DNA from: Sphingomonas rubra
GTDB lineage: Bacteria > Pseudomonadota > Alphaproteobacteria > Sphingomonadales > Sphingomonadaceae
Assembly: GCF_900115745.1 (NCBI RefSeq)
Contig: NZ_FOXP01000011.1
Coordinates: 1 to 64,000, forward strand
DNA: 64,000 nt
Direction of reading: 5' to 3'
The notes under the pieces were generated by a model. It did not search any database. It was not told where the DNA came from and saw nothing but the letters and a program-made list of their open reading frames with translations. This document shows, piece by piece, positions 55,474 through 64,000 of the stretch (positions are counted from its first letter, which is position 1; every line of letters begins with the position of its first letter). Position numbers and translations under genes: made by a program.

Positions 55474-55880
55474 CGCTGCCGCCCTACGCCACCCTGCTCG
55501 GCGTCACGCCGGAGTTCGACGAGCACGGCGCCCCCGTGCTGCTGCTGCCGTTCGGCGACCACGTCGTCGGCCGGCCCGGTTTCCTCCACGGCGGCGCCAT
55601 CGCCGGGCTGCTCGAACTCGCCGCCCTGGCCGCGCTCCGCCACGCGCTGGCGGCGGAAGGCGCCGGCGAGGATGGGGGCGAGGTCGGGATCAAGCCCGTC
55701 ACCTTCACCACCGATTTCCAGCGCGGCGGCCGCGACAAGGATACGCGCGCCGCCGGCGCCGTCACCCGCCTCGGCACCCGCGTCGCCAATGTCGAGGCCG
55801 TTGCCTGGCAAGACGATCGCACCCGCCCCGTCGCCTCCGCCCGGATGAACTGCCTGCTCCAGCGACATCGACCAGGCTGA
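55470..55880 (+). CDS. PaaI-family thioesterase
   Basis: A 136-residue hot-dog-fold protein: GHPGFLHGGAIAGLLE-like motif read as GRPGFLHGGAIAGLLELAALAALRHAL, then IKPVTFTTDFQRGGRDKDTRAAGAVTRLGTRVANVEAVAWQDD. The HGG motif with its helix is the standard thioesterase core. Similar in size but not in sequence to its upstream partner. Confidence 0.85.
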   Translation: MTLPPYATLLGVTPEFDEHGAPVLLLPFGDHVVGRPGFLHGGAIAGLLELAALAALRHALAAEGAGEDGGEVGIKPVTFTTDFQRGGRDKDTRAAGAVTRLGTRVANVEAVAWQDDRTRPVASARMNCLLQRHRPG

Positions 55881-56009
55881 CGCCACCCCCGCGGCGACGC
55901 TTCCCCGCGGCGCTGCTCGACGGTGTCGTCAAGGGCCCTCACCACCCCGGCCCCCGCGACGGCGTGTAGCCGCCGCTCGGGCCGTCACGCGCCGCGCCCT
56001 CTTACCCGA

Positions 56010-57209
56010 TCACGCCGGGTCGAGCCGCACCAGCCGCCCGGTACCGCCGTCCTCCAGCACCCACAACGTGTCGGCCGGTCCCTGCTCCACCTCGCGGATG
56101 CGGGCATGCAGCGGGATGCGCGCCACCTCCGTCGCGGTGGTGCCCGACACGCGGACGCGCACCAGGCCTTGCGAAACGAGCCCCGCGAGCAGGAAATCGT
56201 CGTTCCAGTTGGCGAAGCGGCTGCCGCGATACTGGATCATGCCGCCCGGCGCGATCACCGGCGTCCAGCTGAACAGCGGCGCGACCAGATCGGGCCGGGT
56301 CGAGTGGCGCGGTAGCACCTCGCCGTCATTGCCCTCCGACACCAGTCGCCAGCCGTAATTGCCACCGGCGGCGATCAGGTTGAACTCGTCGCCGCCCTCC
56401 GGTCCCATCTCGCTCTCGAACAGGCGGCCGTCGCTGGCGAAGACGAGCCCGTACGGATTGCGATGTCCGTACGACCAGATCTCGCTCCGCACGCCTGCGG
56501 TGCCGACGAAGGGATTGTCCGCCGGGATCGTGCCGTCGGTGTTGATCCGGATGATCTTGCCCAGCGTCCCGCTCAAGTCCTGCGCCGGGGCGCCCTGGTG
56601 TCTCTCGCCGGAGGTGACGAACAGCGTGCCGTCGCGCGCGAAGGCCATGCGCGCGCCGAAGTGCCGCGTGTCGGTGGATCGCGGCGTCGCGCGCCAGATC
56701 ACCGATACGTTGTCCAGCCGCACGCTGCCCGCGCCGTCGTTCGCCAGCGTGCCGCGCGCGACCGCCAGAGCGGGTCCGCCGCTACTCGCCTCGGCATAGC
56801 TCAGGTAAATCCGCGCGTTGGTGGCGAAGGCGGGGTCCAGCGCCACGTCGAACAGCCCGCCCTGCCCCCCGTACGCCACGGCGGGAACGCCGGCGATCGC
56901 CGCCGACACCTGGCCATTGATCGTCACCAGCCGCAGCCGGCCGGGCCGCTCGGTAACGAGCAGCCGACCGTCGGGCAGGAACGCCATCGCCCAGGGATTG
57001 TCGAACGTCGCCACCGGCGTCCGCGTCACCGCGGTCGTGGTGGCAGTTGGGCTCGGCGTGGCGGTCGGCGTGGGAGCAGGCGTCGGCGTGGCGGACGGCG
57101 TCGGCCCCGGCACCGTCACGACGCCGTCGTCATCGTCGCCGCCACCGCACGCGACCACGGCCAGCGCCAGCGCGGCGATGCCGGCGCGCAGGATCGCACG
57201 CCCGGTCAT
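56010..57209 (-). CDS. PQQ-dependent sugar dehydrogenase, lipoprotein
   Basis: A 399-residue lipoprotein (lipobox ALAVVACGG) with a Thr/Pro-rich linker (about residues 30-65: alternating PTP and PT units) followed by the six-bladed propeller of the glucose/sorbosone dehydrogenase (GSDH) family. Blocks: VATFDNPWAMAFLPDGRLLVTERPGRLRLV, GGQGGLFDVALDPAFATNARIYLSY, SEIWSYGHRNPYGLVFASDGRLFESEMGPEGGDEFNLI and YRGSRFANWNDDFLLAGL. Such enzymes oxidise aldoses or related sugars at the periplasmic face and feed electrons to the respiratory chain. It follows its paralogue after 32 bp. Confidence 0.9.
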   Translation of the reverse strand: MTGRAILRAGIAALALAVVACGGGDDDDGVVTVPGPTPSATPTPAPTPTATPSPTATTTAVTRTPVATFDNPWAMAFLPDGRLLVTERPGRLRLVTINGQVSAAIAGVPAVAYGGQGGLFDVALDPAFATNARIYLSYAEASSGGPALAVARGTLANDGAGSVRLDNVSVIWRATPRSTDTRHFGARMAFARDGTLFVTSGERHQGAPAQDLSGTLGKIIRINTDGTIPADNPFVGTAGVRSEIWSYGHRNPYGLVFASDGRLFESEMGPEGGDEFNLIAAGGNYGWRLVSEGNDGEVLPRHSTRPDLVAPLFSWTPVIAPGGMIQYRGSRFANWNDDFLLAGLVSQGLVRVRVSGTTATEVARIPLHARIREVEQGPADTLWVLEDGGTGRLVRLDPA

Positions 57210-57241
57210 CCGCGTGCGGGCGCCGCGGCTCACGGCCCGGC

Positions 57242-58399
57242 TCACGACGCGGTTCCACCGCGCGGGCTCAGGCGGATCAGCCGGCCCTGCGATTCGCCGC
57301 CGTCCTCCAGCACGTAGATGGCGCCGTCCGGCCCCTGCTCCACTTCCCGGATGCGCGCGCCCATGCCCCACTGGTCGCCCTTCGTTGCCGTGGTCCCGTT
57401 CAGGTCGACGCGGATCAGCGCCTTGCTCGACAGTCCGCCGATAAAGGCGTCGCCCTTCCACTGCGGGAACAGGGCGCCCTGATAGATCATCAGCCCGCCC
57501 GGCGAGATCACCGGGTTCCAGGACACTTTGGGCGCCTCGTAGCCGTCGCCCCGCTGGTGATCGGGAATGTCGCGGCCGTCATAGTGCGAACCGTTGGAGG
57601 CGTTCGGCCAGCCATAATTGCGCCCCGGCAGGATGAGGTTGACCTCGTCGCCGCCCTTCGGCCCCATCTCCTGCTCCCACAGATTGCCCTGGGCATCGAA
57701 CGCGATGCCCAGCAGGTTGCGGTGCCCGTAGCTCCACACCTCCGGCCGGAAGCCTCGCGCGACCAGCGGGTTGCCCGCCGCCGGCTTGCCGTCCGGCGTC
57801 AGGCGCAGCACCTTGCCCAGTGACTGGTCCTTGGCCTGCGCGGGCGTGAACTTCTGCCGCTCGCCGTTGGTGAAGAACAGGTAGCGGCCGTCGGGCGAGA
57901 AGGCGATGCGCCCCGAATAATGGCCGTTGCCCTCCACGAACGGCGTCGCGCGGTAGATTTCCTCGATCTCGCGCAGCCGCTCGCCGCCGGGCGCCAGGTC
58001 GAGCAGCCCGCGCGACAGGATCACGCCCTTGCCGCCCTGTCCGCTCGCCGAATAGCTGAAATATACCCGTTTGGAGGTCGCGAAGTCGGGCGCCAGGACC
58101 ACGTCCATCAGCCCGCCCTGTCCCGCCGCGTCGACCGGGATCGTCGCCACCGTCCGCCGCTGCCGGCCGTCCTTCGACACCAGCAGCATCGTTCCCTGCT
58201 TCTCGGTCACCAGCATTCGCCCGTCGGGCAGGAACGTCATCGCCCAGGGCGAATCGAAGTCGGCGACCACCGTCTCGGCAAACGGCTTCGCGCCCGCCGG
58301 GGCGGCCGGCGACGCCTGCGCGGCGACCTCTTCCGCGGGCGCGTTGCCCGAACAGGCGAGCAGGGCGAGCGGCAGCGCCGCCAGCAGAAAGGTGTTCAT
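57242..58399 (-). CDS. PQQ-dependent sugar dehydrogenase, lipoprotein (paralogue)
   Basis: A 385-residue lipoprotein (MNTFLLAALPLALLACSG) of the same GSDH propeller family: VADFDSPWAMTFLPDGRMLVTEKQGTMLLV, AGQGGLMDVVLAPDFATSKRVYFSYS, PEVWSYGHRNLLGIAFDAQGNLWEQEMGPKGGDEVNLI and YQGALFPQWKGDAFIGGL. The conserved YGHRN and EMGPxGGDE blocks contribute to the active site and cofactor. It lacks the Thr/Pro linker of its neighbour. The pair forms a tandem-duplicated operon. Confidence 0.9.
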   Translation of the reverse strand: MNTFLLAALPLALLACSGNAPAEEVAAQASPAAPAGAKPFAETVVADFDSPWAMTFLPDGRMLVTEKQGTMLLVSKDGRQRRTVATIPVDAAGQGGLMDVVLAPDFATSKRVYFSYSASGQGGKGVILSRGLLDLAPGGERLREIEEIYRATPFVEGNGHYSGRIAFSPDGRYLFFTNGERQKFTPAQAKDQSLGKVLRLTPDGKPAAGNPLVARGFRPEVWSYGHRNLLGIAFDAQGNLWEQEMGPKGGDEVNLILPGRNYGWPNASNGSHYDGRDIPDHQRGDGYEAPKVSWNPVISPGGLMIYQGALFPQWKGDAFIGGLSSKALIRVDLNGTTATKGDQWGMGARIREVEQGPDGAIYVLEDGGESQGRLIRLSPRGGTAS

Positions 58400-58600
58400 G
58401 CGTATCTCCCGGTACAGCGGATCGTTGAACGTCCGGAACGGCCGGAGGATGCACGGGGCAGGGAGGCGCGCATGGGAGGCGCATGGGAGGCTTGTCGCCA
58501 TCCCCGACTTGGCCTATATCGCCCATGCTTTCTCTACATCGCCGGATGAAGAGGCTGCGGGGCCGGGCTCCGCGGCGCCGAGCCGGCTTGGAGTTTCCGT

Positions 58601-59167
58601 TTGACCGACACCGCTCTTCTGACCGCCCTGATTGAACCCGAAGCAAAGGCGCTCGGCTTCGACCTGGTGCGCGTCAAGATGACCGGCGGCAAGTCGGACC
58701 CGACGCTCCAGGTGATGGCCGAGCGACCGGACACGCGCCAGCTGACCATCGACGACTGTTCCGCGCTGTCGCACCGCATCTCCGACCGGCTGGACGAGGA
58801 GGAGGCCGCCGGCCGCGACCCCATTCCCGAGGCGTACCGGCTGGAGGTCTCCTCCCCCGGCATCGACCGTCCGCTGACCCGGTTGCGGGACTATGCCGAT
58901 TGGCAGGGCCATGAGGCGCGCATCCGCCTCCACGAGCCGCAGGACGGCCGCAAGCAGCTGACCGGCGATCTGGCGGGGGTCGAGAACGACCGGATCACCG
59001 TCGATCTCGGGAGCCATGGCCAGGTCACGATCGGCTTCGACCAGATCGACCATGCCAAGCTGACGATGACCGACCGGCTGATCGCCGCCACCGCGCCCCT
59101 GTCCACCGAGGGCGCCGACGAATTCGAAGAATTGCCCGAAGACGCACAAGCAGAGGATAATCACTGA
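58601..59167 (+). CDS. rimP: Ribosome maturation factor RimP
   Basis: A 188-residue protein for 30S maturation. Start TTG at 58601 with GGAG 8 bases upstream, giving the family N-terminus TALLTALIEPEAKALGFDLVRVKMTGGKSDPTLQVMAERPD. Further: SHRISDRLDEEEAAGRDPIPEAYRLEVSSPGIDRPLTRLRDYADWQGHEARIRL. The C-terminal Sm-like domain ends in a Glu/Asp-rich tail. It overlaps the start of nusA by 1 base. Confidence 0.93.
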   Translation: MTDTALLTALIEPEAKALGFDLVRVKMTGGKSDPTLQVMAERPDTRQLTIDDCSALSHRISDRLDEEEAAGRDPIPEAYRLEVSSPGIDRPLTRLRDYADWQGHEARIRLHEPQDGRKQLTGDLAGVENDRITVDLGSHGQVTIGFDQIDHAKLTMTDRLIAATAPLSTEGADEFEELPEDAQAEDNH

Positions 59168-60816
59168 TGGCCACCGCCACCGCCAACCGCGCGGAGCTGA
59201 TCGCGATCGCCAATTCGGTCGCGACCGAGAAGATGATCGACCGCGCGATCGTGATCGAGGCGATGGAGGACGCGATCCAGCGCGCGGCGCGCACCCGCTA
59301 CGGCCAGGAGATGGACATCCGCGCCAAGCTCGACGCTAATTCCGGCGACCTGCGCCTGTGGCGGGTCGTCGAGGTGGTCGAGCTGGTCGACGACCTCTAC
59401 AAGCAGGTCGACGTGGCGGGCGCGCAGAAGCTGCAGGAAGGCGCAAAGGTCGGCGACTTCCTGGTCGATCCGCTGCCGCCGATCGAGTTCGGCCGCATTC
59501 AGGCGCAGGCGTCCAAGCAGGTCATCTTCCAGAAGGTCCGCGACGCCGAGCGCGAGCGCCAGTTCGAGGAGTTCAAGGACCGCCAGGGCGAGATCATCAC
59601 CGGCGTCGTCAAGCGCGTCGAGTTCGGCCACATCGTCGTCGATCTCGGCCGCGCCGAGGGCGTCATCCGCCGCGACGCGCAGATCCCGCGCGAGGTGGTG
59701 CGCGTCAACGACCGCATCCGGTCGCTGATCCTGAAGGTCGTCCGCGAGAATCGCGGGCCGCAGATCTTCCTCAGCCGCGCGCATCCCGACTTCATGAAGA
59801 AGTTGTTCGCGCAGGAAGTGCCCGAGATCTACGACGGCATCATCACCATCCAGGCCGCCGCGCGCGATCCGGGCAGCCGCGCCAAGATCGGCGTCATCAG
59901 CCGCGATTCGTCGATCGACCCGGTCGGCGCCTGCGTCGGCATGAAGGGCAGCCGCGTGCAGGCGGTGGTGCAGGAGATGCAGGGCGAGAAGATCGACATC
60001 ATTCCCTGGTCGCCCGACATCGCCACCTTCGTCGTCAACGCGCTCCAGCCCGCCAGCGTCAGCCGCGTCGTCATCGACGAGGAGGAGGAGCGGATCGAGG
60101 TCGTCGTACCCGACGACCAGCTGTCGCTCGCCATCGGCCGCCGCGGCCAGAACGTGCGCCTCGCCAGCCAGCTGACCGGCAAGGCGATCGACATCCTGAC
60201 CGAGGCCGACGCCTCCGAGAAGCGCCAGAAGGAGTTCGTGCAGAATTCCGAGACGTTCCAGAACGAGCTGGACGTCGACGAGACGCTGGCGCAGCTGCTG
60301 GTCGCCGAGGGCTTCTCCAGCCTGGAGGAGGTCGCCTATGTCGAGCTCGACGAGATCGCGCAGATCGAGGGCTTCGACGAGGATCTGGGCGCCGAGTTGC
60401 AGAGCCGCGCGCAGGAAGCGCTGGAGCGGCGCGAGCAGGCCAACCGCGAGGAGCGTCAGGGCCTGGGCGTCGAGGACGCGCTCGCCGACCTGCCCCACCT
60501 GACCGAGGCGATGCTGGTCACGCTCGGCAAGGCGGGCATCAAGACGCTCGACGACCTCGCCGATCTCGCGACCGACGAGTTGGTCGAGAAGAAGCGCGTC
60601 GAGCCGCGCCGCCGCAACGACGACGCCCCCAAGCGGCCGGAGCCCAAGGGCGGCATCCTGTCGCAGTACGGCCTGTCCGACGAGCAGGGCAACGAGATCA
60701 TCATGGCCGCCCGCGCGCATTGGTTCGAAGACGAGCCGGTTGCCACCGGCTCTTCGGGGTTCGAGGACGAGGAGGCGCCCGCCGCCGACGCCGCGGCAGA
60801 GGGCGAGCAGGCCTGA
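59167..60816 (+). CDS. nusA: Transcription termination/antitermination protein NusA
   Basis: A 549-residue RNA-polymerase-binding factor. The N-terminal domain (ANRAELIAIANSVATEKMIDRAIVIEAMEDAIQRAARTRYGQEMDIRAKLD) is followed by an S1 domain (GEIITGVVKRVEFGHIVVDLGRAEGVI), KH domains (GACVGMKGSRVQAVVQEMQGEKIDIIPWSPD; AIGRRGQNVRLASQLTGKAIDIL) and C-terminal helical repeats. Its stop overlaps the next start (TGATG). Central gene of the rimP-nusA-infB operon. Confidence 0.97.
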   Translation: MATATANRAELIAIANSVATEKMIDRAIVIEAMEDAIQRAARTRYGQEMDIRAKLDANSGDLRLWRVVEVVELVDDLYKQVDVAGAQKLQEGAKVGDFLVDPLPPIEFGRIQAQASKQVIFQKVRDAERERQFEEFKDRQGEIITGVVKRVEFGHIVVDLGRAEGVIRRDAQIPREVVRVNDRIRSLILKVVRENRGPQIFLSRAHPDFMKKLFAQEVPEIYDGIITIQAAARDPGSRAKIGVISRDSSIDPVGACVGMKGSRVQAVVQEMQGEKIDIIPWSPDIATFVVNALQPASVSRVVIDEEEERIEVVVPDDQLSLAIGRRGQNVRLASQLTGKAIDILTEADASEKRQKEFVQNSETFQNELDVDETLAQLLVAEGFSSLEEVAYVELDEIAQIEGFDEDLGAELQSRAQEALERREQANREERQGLGVEDALADLPHLTEAMLVTLGKAGIKTLDDLADLATDELVEKKRVEPRRRNDDAPKRPEPKGGILSQYGLSDEQGNEIIMAARAHWFEDEPVATGSSGFEDEEAPAADAAAEGEQA

Positions 60817-61049
60817 TGCCCTTCGTCTCCATCCGCATCTCCGGCACCGCGACCAAGGACCAAAAGTCCGCGATCGTCGCGGATGTCACCCGCTCGCTGG
60901 TCGAACGGCTGGGCAAGAACCCGGCCGCCGTCCAGATCGTGATCGAGGAGGTGCGGTTGGAAAACTACGGTGCCGGCGGCATCCTGATCGCCGACCGCGA
61001 TGCGCCGGCCCCCACGAGGGAGGACGCACATGCGGAACCCTCGCAATGA
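60816..61049 (+). CDS. 4-oxalocrotonate tautomerase family protein
   Basis: A 77-residue protein starting MPFVSIRISGTATKDQKSAIVADVTRSLVERLGKNPAAVQIVIEEVRLENYGAGGILI. The N-terminal Pro (after removal of Met) is the catalytic base of the family. It is coupled to nusA by a 1-base overlap, which is an unusual place; in related genomes the DUF448 gene usually follows nusA directly. The C-terminal tail is Glu/His-rich. Role unknown. Confidence 0.85.
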   Translation: MPFVSIRISGTATKDQKSAIVADVTRSLVERLGKNPAAVQIVIEEVRLENYGAGGILIADRDAPAPTREDAHAEPSQ

Positions 61050-61081
61050 TTCGCTAGCACTCCGCCAGTCCAGCACCCACC

Positions 61082-61111
61082 GTCACCCCGGCCTTGAGCC
61101 GGGGTCCATGG
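61082..61111 (+). repeat. Left 30-bp inverted repeat of GIY-YIG cassette
   Basis: The 30-mer beginning GTCACCCCGGCCTTGAGCCG is the exact reverse complement of 61465-61494. It belongs to the REP type seen through the window but is perfect here. Confidence 0.9.
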
Positions 61112-61128
61112 CTCCGCGCGCCCGAACA

Positions 61129-61446
61129 TCAGCGAGGAGGTGGCAACGGCGGCAATCCGAACCCGATCGCCAGATCGTCCCAGCGCGGATTGTCGCGCTC
61201 GATCAGCGCGATCTTCCAGTCGCGCAGCCACCGCTTCAGGCGCTTCTCGTGGGCGATGACGGCGTCCATGGTGTCGGCCACCTCGTACCAGACCAGCCGT
61301 TTGACCGCGTGCTCGCTGGTGAAGCCGCGCATCCACTCCTCCCGATGTTGGATCAGCCGGCCGATCAGGTTCGAGGTCACGCCGACGTACAAGGTGCCGT
61401 AGAAACCGCTCGCCAGCATATAGACGCACGGTTGCCGCTCCCTCAT
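61129..61446 (-). CDS. GIY-YIG nuclease family protein
   Basis: A 105-residue single-domain nuclease: the GIY-YIG motif reads CVYMLASGFYGTLYVGVTSNLIGRLIQHREE, with the conserved Arg in NLIGRL and the following GFTSEHAVKRLVWYEVADTMDAVIAHEKRLKRWLRDWKIALIERDNPRWDDLA that carries the family Glu. These small proteins are often called excinuclease-like, but they lack UvrC domains. The gene lies antisense inside the nusA-infB operon and exactly between two perfect 30-bp inverted repeats. The ATG at 61446 is used; a start at 61482 would lie in the repeat. Confidence 0.9.
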   Translation of the reverse strand: MRERQPCVYMLASGFYGTLYVGVTSNLIGRLIQHREEWMRGFTSEHAVKRLVWYEVADTMDAVIAHEKRLKRWLRDWKIALIERDNPRWDDLAIGFGLPPLPPPR

Positions 61447-61464
61447 GCCGCAGAGACTGCCGCA

Positions 61465-61494
61465 CCATGGACCCCGGCTCAAGGCCGGGGTGAC
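61465..61494 (-). repeat. Right 30-bp inverted repeat of GIY-YIG cassette
   Basis: Exact reverse complement of 61082-61111. The flanking bases on both sides of the two repeats do not match each other, so the shared sequence is limited to the 30 bp. Confidence 0.9.
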
Positions 61495-61528
61495 GAACCT
61501 GATAGAGAGCAGCCCTTACCAAGCAACG

Positions 61529-61558
61529 TCACCCCGGGCTTGACCCGGGGTCCATCCG
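61529..61558 (+). repeat. Third REP unit beside the GIY-YIG cassette
   Basis: GTCACCCCGGGCTTGACCCG followed by GGGTCCATCC is a diverged copy of the cassette repeat, 34 bases to the right, directly before the DUF448 gene. Confidence 0.8.
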
Positions 61559-61585
61559 TCCGCGGACGTGACGCAGGAGGGTCCC

Positions 61586-62293
61586 ATGACTGACCCCGCC
61601 CGCTCCTGCATCCTCACCCGCGAGCGCGCCGCACGCGACCATCTCGTCCGCCTCGCGCTCGCCCCCGACGGCCAGGTCCTGCCCGACGTGCGCGCCAAGG
61701 CCCCCGGCCGCGGCGCGTGGATCGGCGTCACCCGTGCCGAGCTCGAACAGGCGCTCGCCAAGGGCAAGCTCCGGGGCGCGCTCGCCCGCGCGTTCAAGAC
61801 GGGCGAGTTCACCCTCTCCCCCGATTTGGGCGCGCTGATCGCCGCCGCGCTGGAGCGTAACGCGCTCGACCGGCTCGGGCTGGAGGCGCGCTCCGGCACG
61901 CTGCTGACCGGCACCGACAAGATCGTCACCGCCGCACGTTCCGGCCAGGTCGCCGCGCTCTATCACGCCGCCGACGCCAGCGACGACGGCTGCCGCAAGC
62001 TCGCCCAGGCCTGGCGCGTCGGATCGGATCGCGAGGGCAGCGACCTCAAGGGCTTGGCACTGCCGGTGGACCGCCCCATATTGTCGTTGGCGCTGGGCCG
62101 CGAGAATGTGGTACACATCGCGCTGACCGACCGCGCTGCGGCCAAGCGGGTGAGCGATGCGCTCGACCGGTGGCTGCACTTCATCGGACCAGAATCTTCT
62201 CCCGCACCTTGCGACACGGCCTCGCAAGGCGCATCGGCGCCCCGTTCCGGCGGGGAGCCCGAGGCCGTGACGACGCACGAGGAATTTGAGTGA
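61586..62293 (+). CDS. DUF448 / YlxR-like RNA-binding protein with L7Ae-like domain
   Basis: A 235-residue protein of the nusA-infB operon. N-terminal YlxR/DUF448 domain ([65 protein letters not shown]) followed by an L7Ae/L30e-like domain ([56 protein letters not shown]). Probably binds RNA during ribosome function. ATG at 61586 with AGGAGG 5 bases upstream; GTG at 61568 is less likely. Overlaps infB by GTGA. Confidence 0.9.
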   Translation: MTDPARSCILTRERAARDHLVRLALAPDGQVLPDVRAKAPGRGAWIGVTRAELEQALAKGKLRGALARAFKTGEFTLSPDLGALIAAALERNALDRLGLEARSGTLLTGTDKIVTAARSGQVAALYHAADASDDGCRKLAQAWRVGSDREGSDLKGLALPVDRPILSLALGRENVVHIALTDRAAAKRVSDALDRWLHFIGPESSPAPCDTASQGASAPRSGGEPEAVTTHEEFE

Positions 62294-64000
62294 GCGACAC
62301 CGACAACGACAAGCCGAAGCTGGGCACGCGCGCGCCATTGGGCCTGCGCCGCACGGTCGAGACGGGGCAGGTGAAGCAGAGCTTCAGCCATGGCCGCTCG
62401 AACACGGTGATCGTCGAGACCAAGAAGGCGCGGACGTTCCGTCGCCCGGGCGATCCCGCGCCCGCTGCCGAGGCGCCCGCCGCCCCGGCGCCCGTGCCCG
62501 CACCGGCGGCGCCCGCTCCGGCTGCTCCCGCCCCGCGCCCCGCGCCGTCGAACGAGACCCCGCAGGAGCGCCAGGCCCGCATGCTGCGCGAGGCCGAGGA
62601 CCAGCGCATGCACGCGCTGGAAGATGCGCGTCGTCGCGAGGAGGCCGACCGCGCCCGTGCCGCCGAGGAGGAGCGTGCCCGCGCTGCCGAGCGCGCGCGG
62701 ATCGCCGCCGCGCCGCCGCCCGCCCCGGAGCCCGAGCCTGCGCCGCCGCCGGTCGAGGCGGCACCCGAGCCGACGCCTGCTCCCACGATCACCGTGGCGA
62801 CGCCCGCCGGTCGCGGCTTCCGCCCCGTCGCGCGCCCCGAGATCCCCGCCGCGCCCGAGCCGGTCGCCGAGGTACCCGCCCCGGAACCGACACCCGCACC
62901 GGTCGCCGCCGCGCCGGCCCCTGCGCCGACGCCGACGCCCGCCCCCGTGCGCGCCGCACCGCCGGCGGCGCCGGCGCCTACGGTGGAACTCGCCCGCGAT
63001 CCGTCGATGCCGGCGCCGCGCCGCTTCTCGCCGGTCGCCCGGCCCGAGATCCCGAAGCCGCAGCCCAAGCCCGCGCCGGCGCCCGCCCCCGCGGCGGCCG
63101 CACCGACGCCTGCCGCCGCCGGCGGCGCCTCGTCCGCGCCGCGCAGCTTCACCTCCGGCTCGGCCACGCCGCGCAACGCGCCGCCCAGCCGTCCGCAGCA
63201 GCGCGACCGCAAGGGTGACGAGCGTCGCGGCGGCAAGCTGACGGTCAACCGCGCGCTCGACGACGGTGCCCGCTCGCGCAGCCTTGCGGCGCTGAAGCGT
63301 GCCCGCGAGAAGGAAAAGCGCGGCTTCGGCGGCCCGCGCGAGGCGCAGGCCAAGCAGGTCCGCGACGTGCAGGTGCCCGACGCGATCACCGTGCAGGAGC
63401 TCGCCAACCGCATGGCGGAGAAGGGCGCCGACTTGGTCAAGACGCTGTTCAAGATGGGCATGCCCGTCACCATGACGCAGACGATCGACCAGGACACGGC
63501 CGAGCTGCTGGTGACCGAGTTCGGCCACAACATTGTCCGCGTGTCCGACAGCGACATCGACCTGGCGCTCGACACCACCGAGGACGCGGTCGAATCGCTG
63601 AAGCCGCGCCCGCCGGTGGTGACGATCATGGGCCATGTCGACCACGGCAAGACCTCGCTGCTCGACGCGCTGCGCGGCACCGACGTGGTGCGCGGCGAGG
63701 CCGGCGGCATTACCCAGCACATCGGTGCCTATCAGGTGACGCTGAAGGACAAGTCGAAGGTCACCTTCCTCGACACGCCCGGCCACGAGGCGTTCACCCA
63801 GATGCGCGCGCGCGGCGCCGACATCACCGACATCGTCGTGCTGACGGTGGCGGCGGACGACGGGCTGATGCCGCAGACGATCGAGGCCATCAACCACACC
63901 AAAGCGGCCGGCGTGCCGATGATCGTGGCCATCAACAAGATGGACAAGCACGAGGCGAACGCCCAGCGCGTCCGCGAGCGCCTGCTCGAGCATGAGGTGA
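62290..64000 (+). CDS. infB: Translation initiation factor IF-2, partial (3' end outside window)
   Basis: The N-terminal 570 residues of IF-2, which delivers initiator tRNA to the 30S subunit. It starts with GTG at 62290, overlapping the previous stop. A charged start ([39 protein letters not shown]) is followed by a long Ala/Pro/Glu-rich disordered region (about residues 50-310), the N2 domain region ([32 protein letters not shown]), and the GTPase domain: [55 protein letters not shown] and NKMDKHE. The gene runs off the window at 64000. Confidence 0.96.
   Translation, partial: MSDTDNDKPKLGTRAPLGLRRTVETGQVKQSFSHGRSNTVIVETKKARTFRRPGDPAPAAEAPAAPAPVPAPAAPAPAAPAPRPAPSNETPQERQARMLREAEDQRMHALEDARRREEADRARAAEEERARAAERARIAAAPPPAPEPEPAPPPVEAAPEPTPAPTITVATPAGRGFRPVARPEIPAAPEPVAEVPAPEPTPAPVAAAPAPAPTPTPAPVRAAPPAAPAPTVELARDPSMPAPRRFSPVARPEIPKPQPKPAPAPAPAAAAPTPAAAGGASSAPRSFTSGSATPRNAPPSRPQQRDRKGDERRGGKLTVNRALDDGARSRSLAALKRAREKEKRGFGGPREAQAKQVRDVQVPDAITVQELANRMAEKGADLVKTLFKMGMPVTMTQTIDQDTAELLVTEFGHNIVRVSDSDIDLALDTTEDAVESLKPRPPVVTIMGHVDHGKTSLLDALRGTDVVRGEAGGITQHIGAYQVTLKDKSKVTFLDTPGHEAFTQMRARGADITDIVVLTVAADDGLMPQTIEAINHTKAAGVPMIVAINKMDKHEANAQRVRERLLEHEV

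Noticed and set aside
61963..64000. Long leftward frame opposite infB
   Set aside because: Gly/Arg/Val-rich antisense of the Ala/Pro-rich IF-2 region, no family resemblance.

Overview
The window comes from a GC-rich alphaproteobacterium, most likely Sphingomonas or a close relative in the Sphingomonadaceae. The evidence is the GapR-type protein, the CPVS variant in the first UvrA zinc site, the DUF448-infB arrangement, the Ku/LigD pair, and dense palindromic repeats (REPs) of sphingomonad style around a GTCATGCCGGGC core. Almost all of it is chromosomal housekeeping sequence. Genes are tightly packed, often with 4-base start/stop overlaps, and several start with GTG or TTG. No tRNA, rRNA or CRISPR array was seen.

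Layout. 1-850 is an IS5-family element whose transposase needs a -1 frameshift. 850-1633 is nearly gene-free and holds one copy of a dispersed repeat. 1634-8291: GapR, an exported amidohydrolase, a DUF1244 protein, pyruvate kinase, CstA plus its small YbdD-like partner, and a Crp/Fnr regulator. 8298-12222 is an accessory island: a membrane protein, a helix-turn-helix protein bracketed by the two halves of the dispersed repeat, a BrnT/BrnA toxin-antitoxin pair, an AT-rich anti-phage dCTP deaminase, and a divergent 51-residue ORF with its own terminator. 12260-19131: UvrA, a His-rich small protein, a DUF885 peptidase-like protein and an M48 metalloprotease. 19297-30134 is rich in DNA repair: a ligase-associated helicase and MBL-fold exonuclease (no dedicated ligase beside them), then Ku and LigD for end joining, with PhzF-like, CDF transporter and PdxH genes between. 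30498-33847 is the ATP-grasp/alpha-E/transglutaminase pair. 34218-35587: nth and dapB. 35862-39640: a sirtuin, then era, rnc and lepB. 39744-43249: pgi, VapBC and glutathione reductase. 43642-46743: enoyl-CoA hydratase, thiolase and RarD. 46908-51993: the bkd E1alpha/E1beta/E2 genes of branched-chain keto-acid oxidation and a fumarylacetoacetase-type hydrolase. 52244-58399: a DEAD-box helicase, a second enoyl-CoA hydratase, two overlapping thioesterases and two tandem PQQ-type sugar dehydrogenase lipoproteins. 58601-64000: the rimP-nusA-(tautomerase)-DUF448-infB translation operon, interrupted by a GIY-YIG nuclease gene.

The most unusual signals are repeat-associated. The GIY-YIG gene at 61129-61446 sits inside the nusA-infB operon between two perfect 30-bp inverted repeats, like a REP-associated nuclease cassette. 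The helix-turn-helix gene at 8942-9580 lies between the left and right halves of a repeat that occurs as compact ~130-bp copies at 1361-1492 and 35691-35823. Palindromic repeats also lie in frame inside two protein genes: bkdB (about 45 residues of the linker) and ligD (9 residues). Two genes, rnc and the helicase, appear to start with CTG in a CTGA overlap. All family assignments come from reading motifs in the translations; no database search was run.
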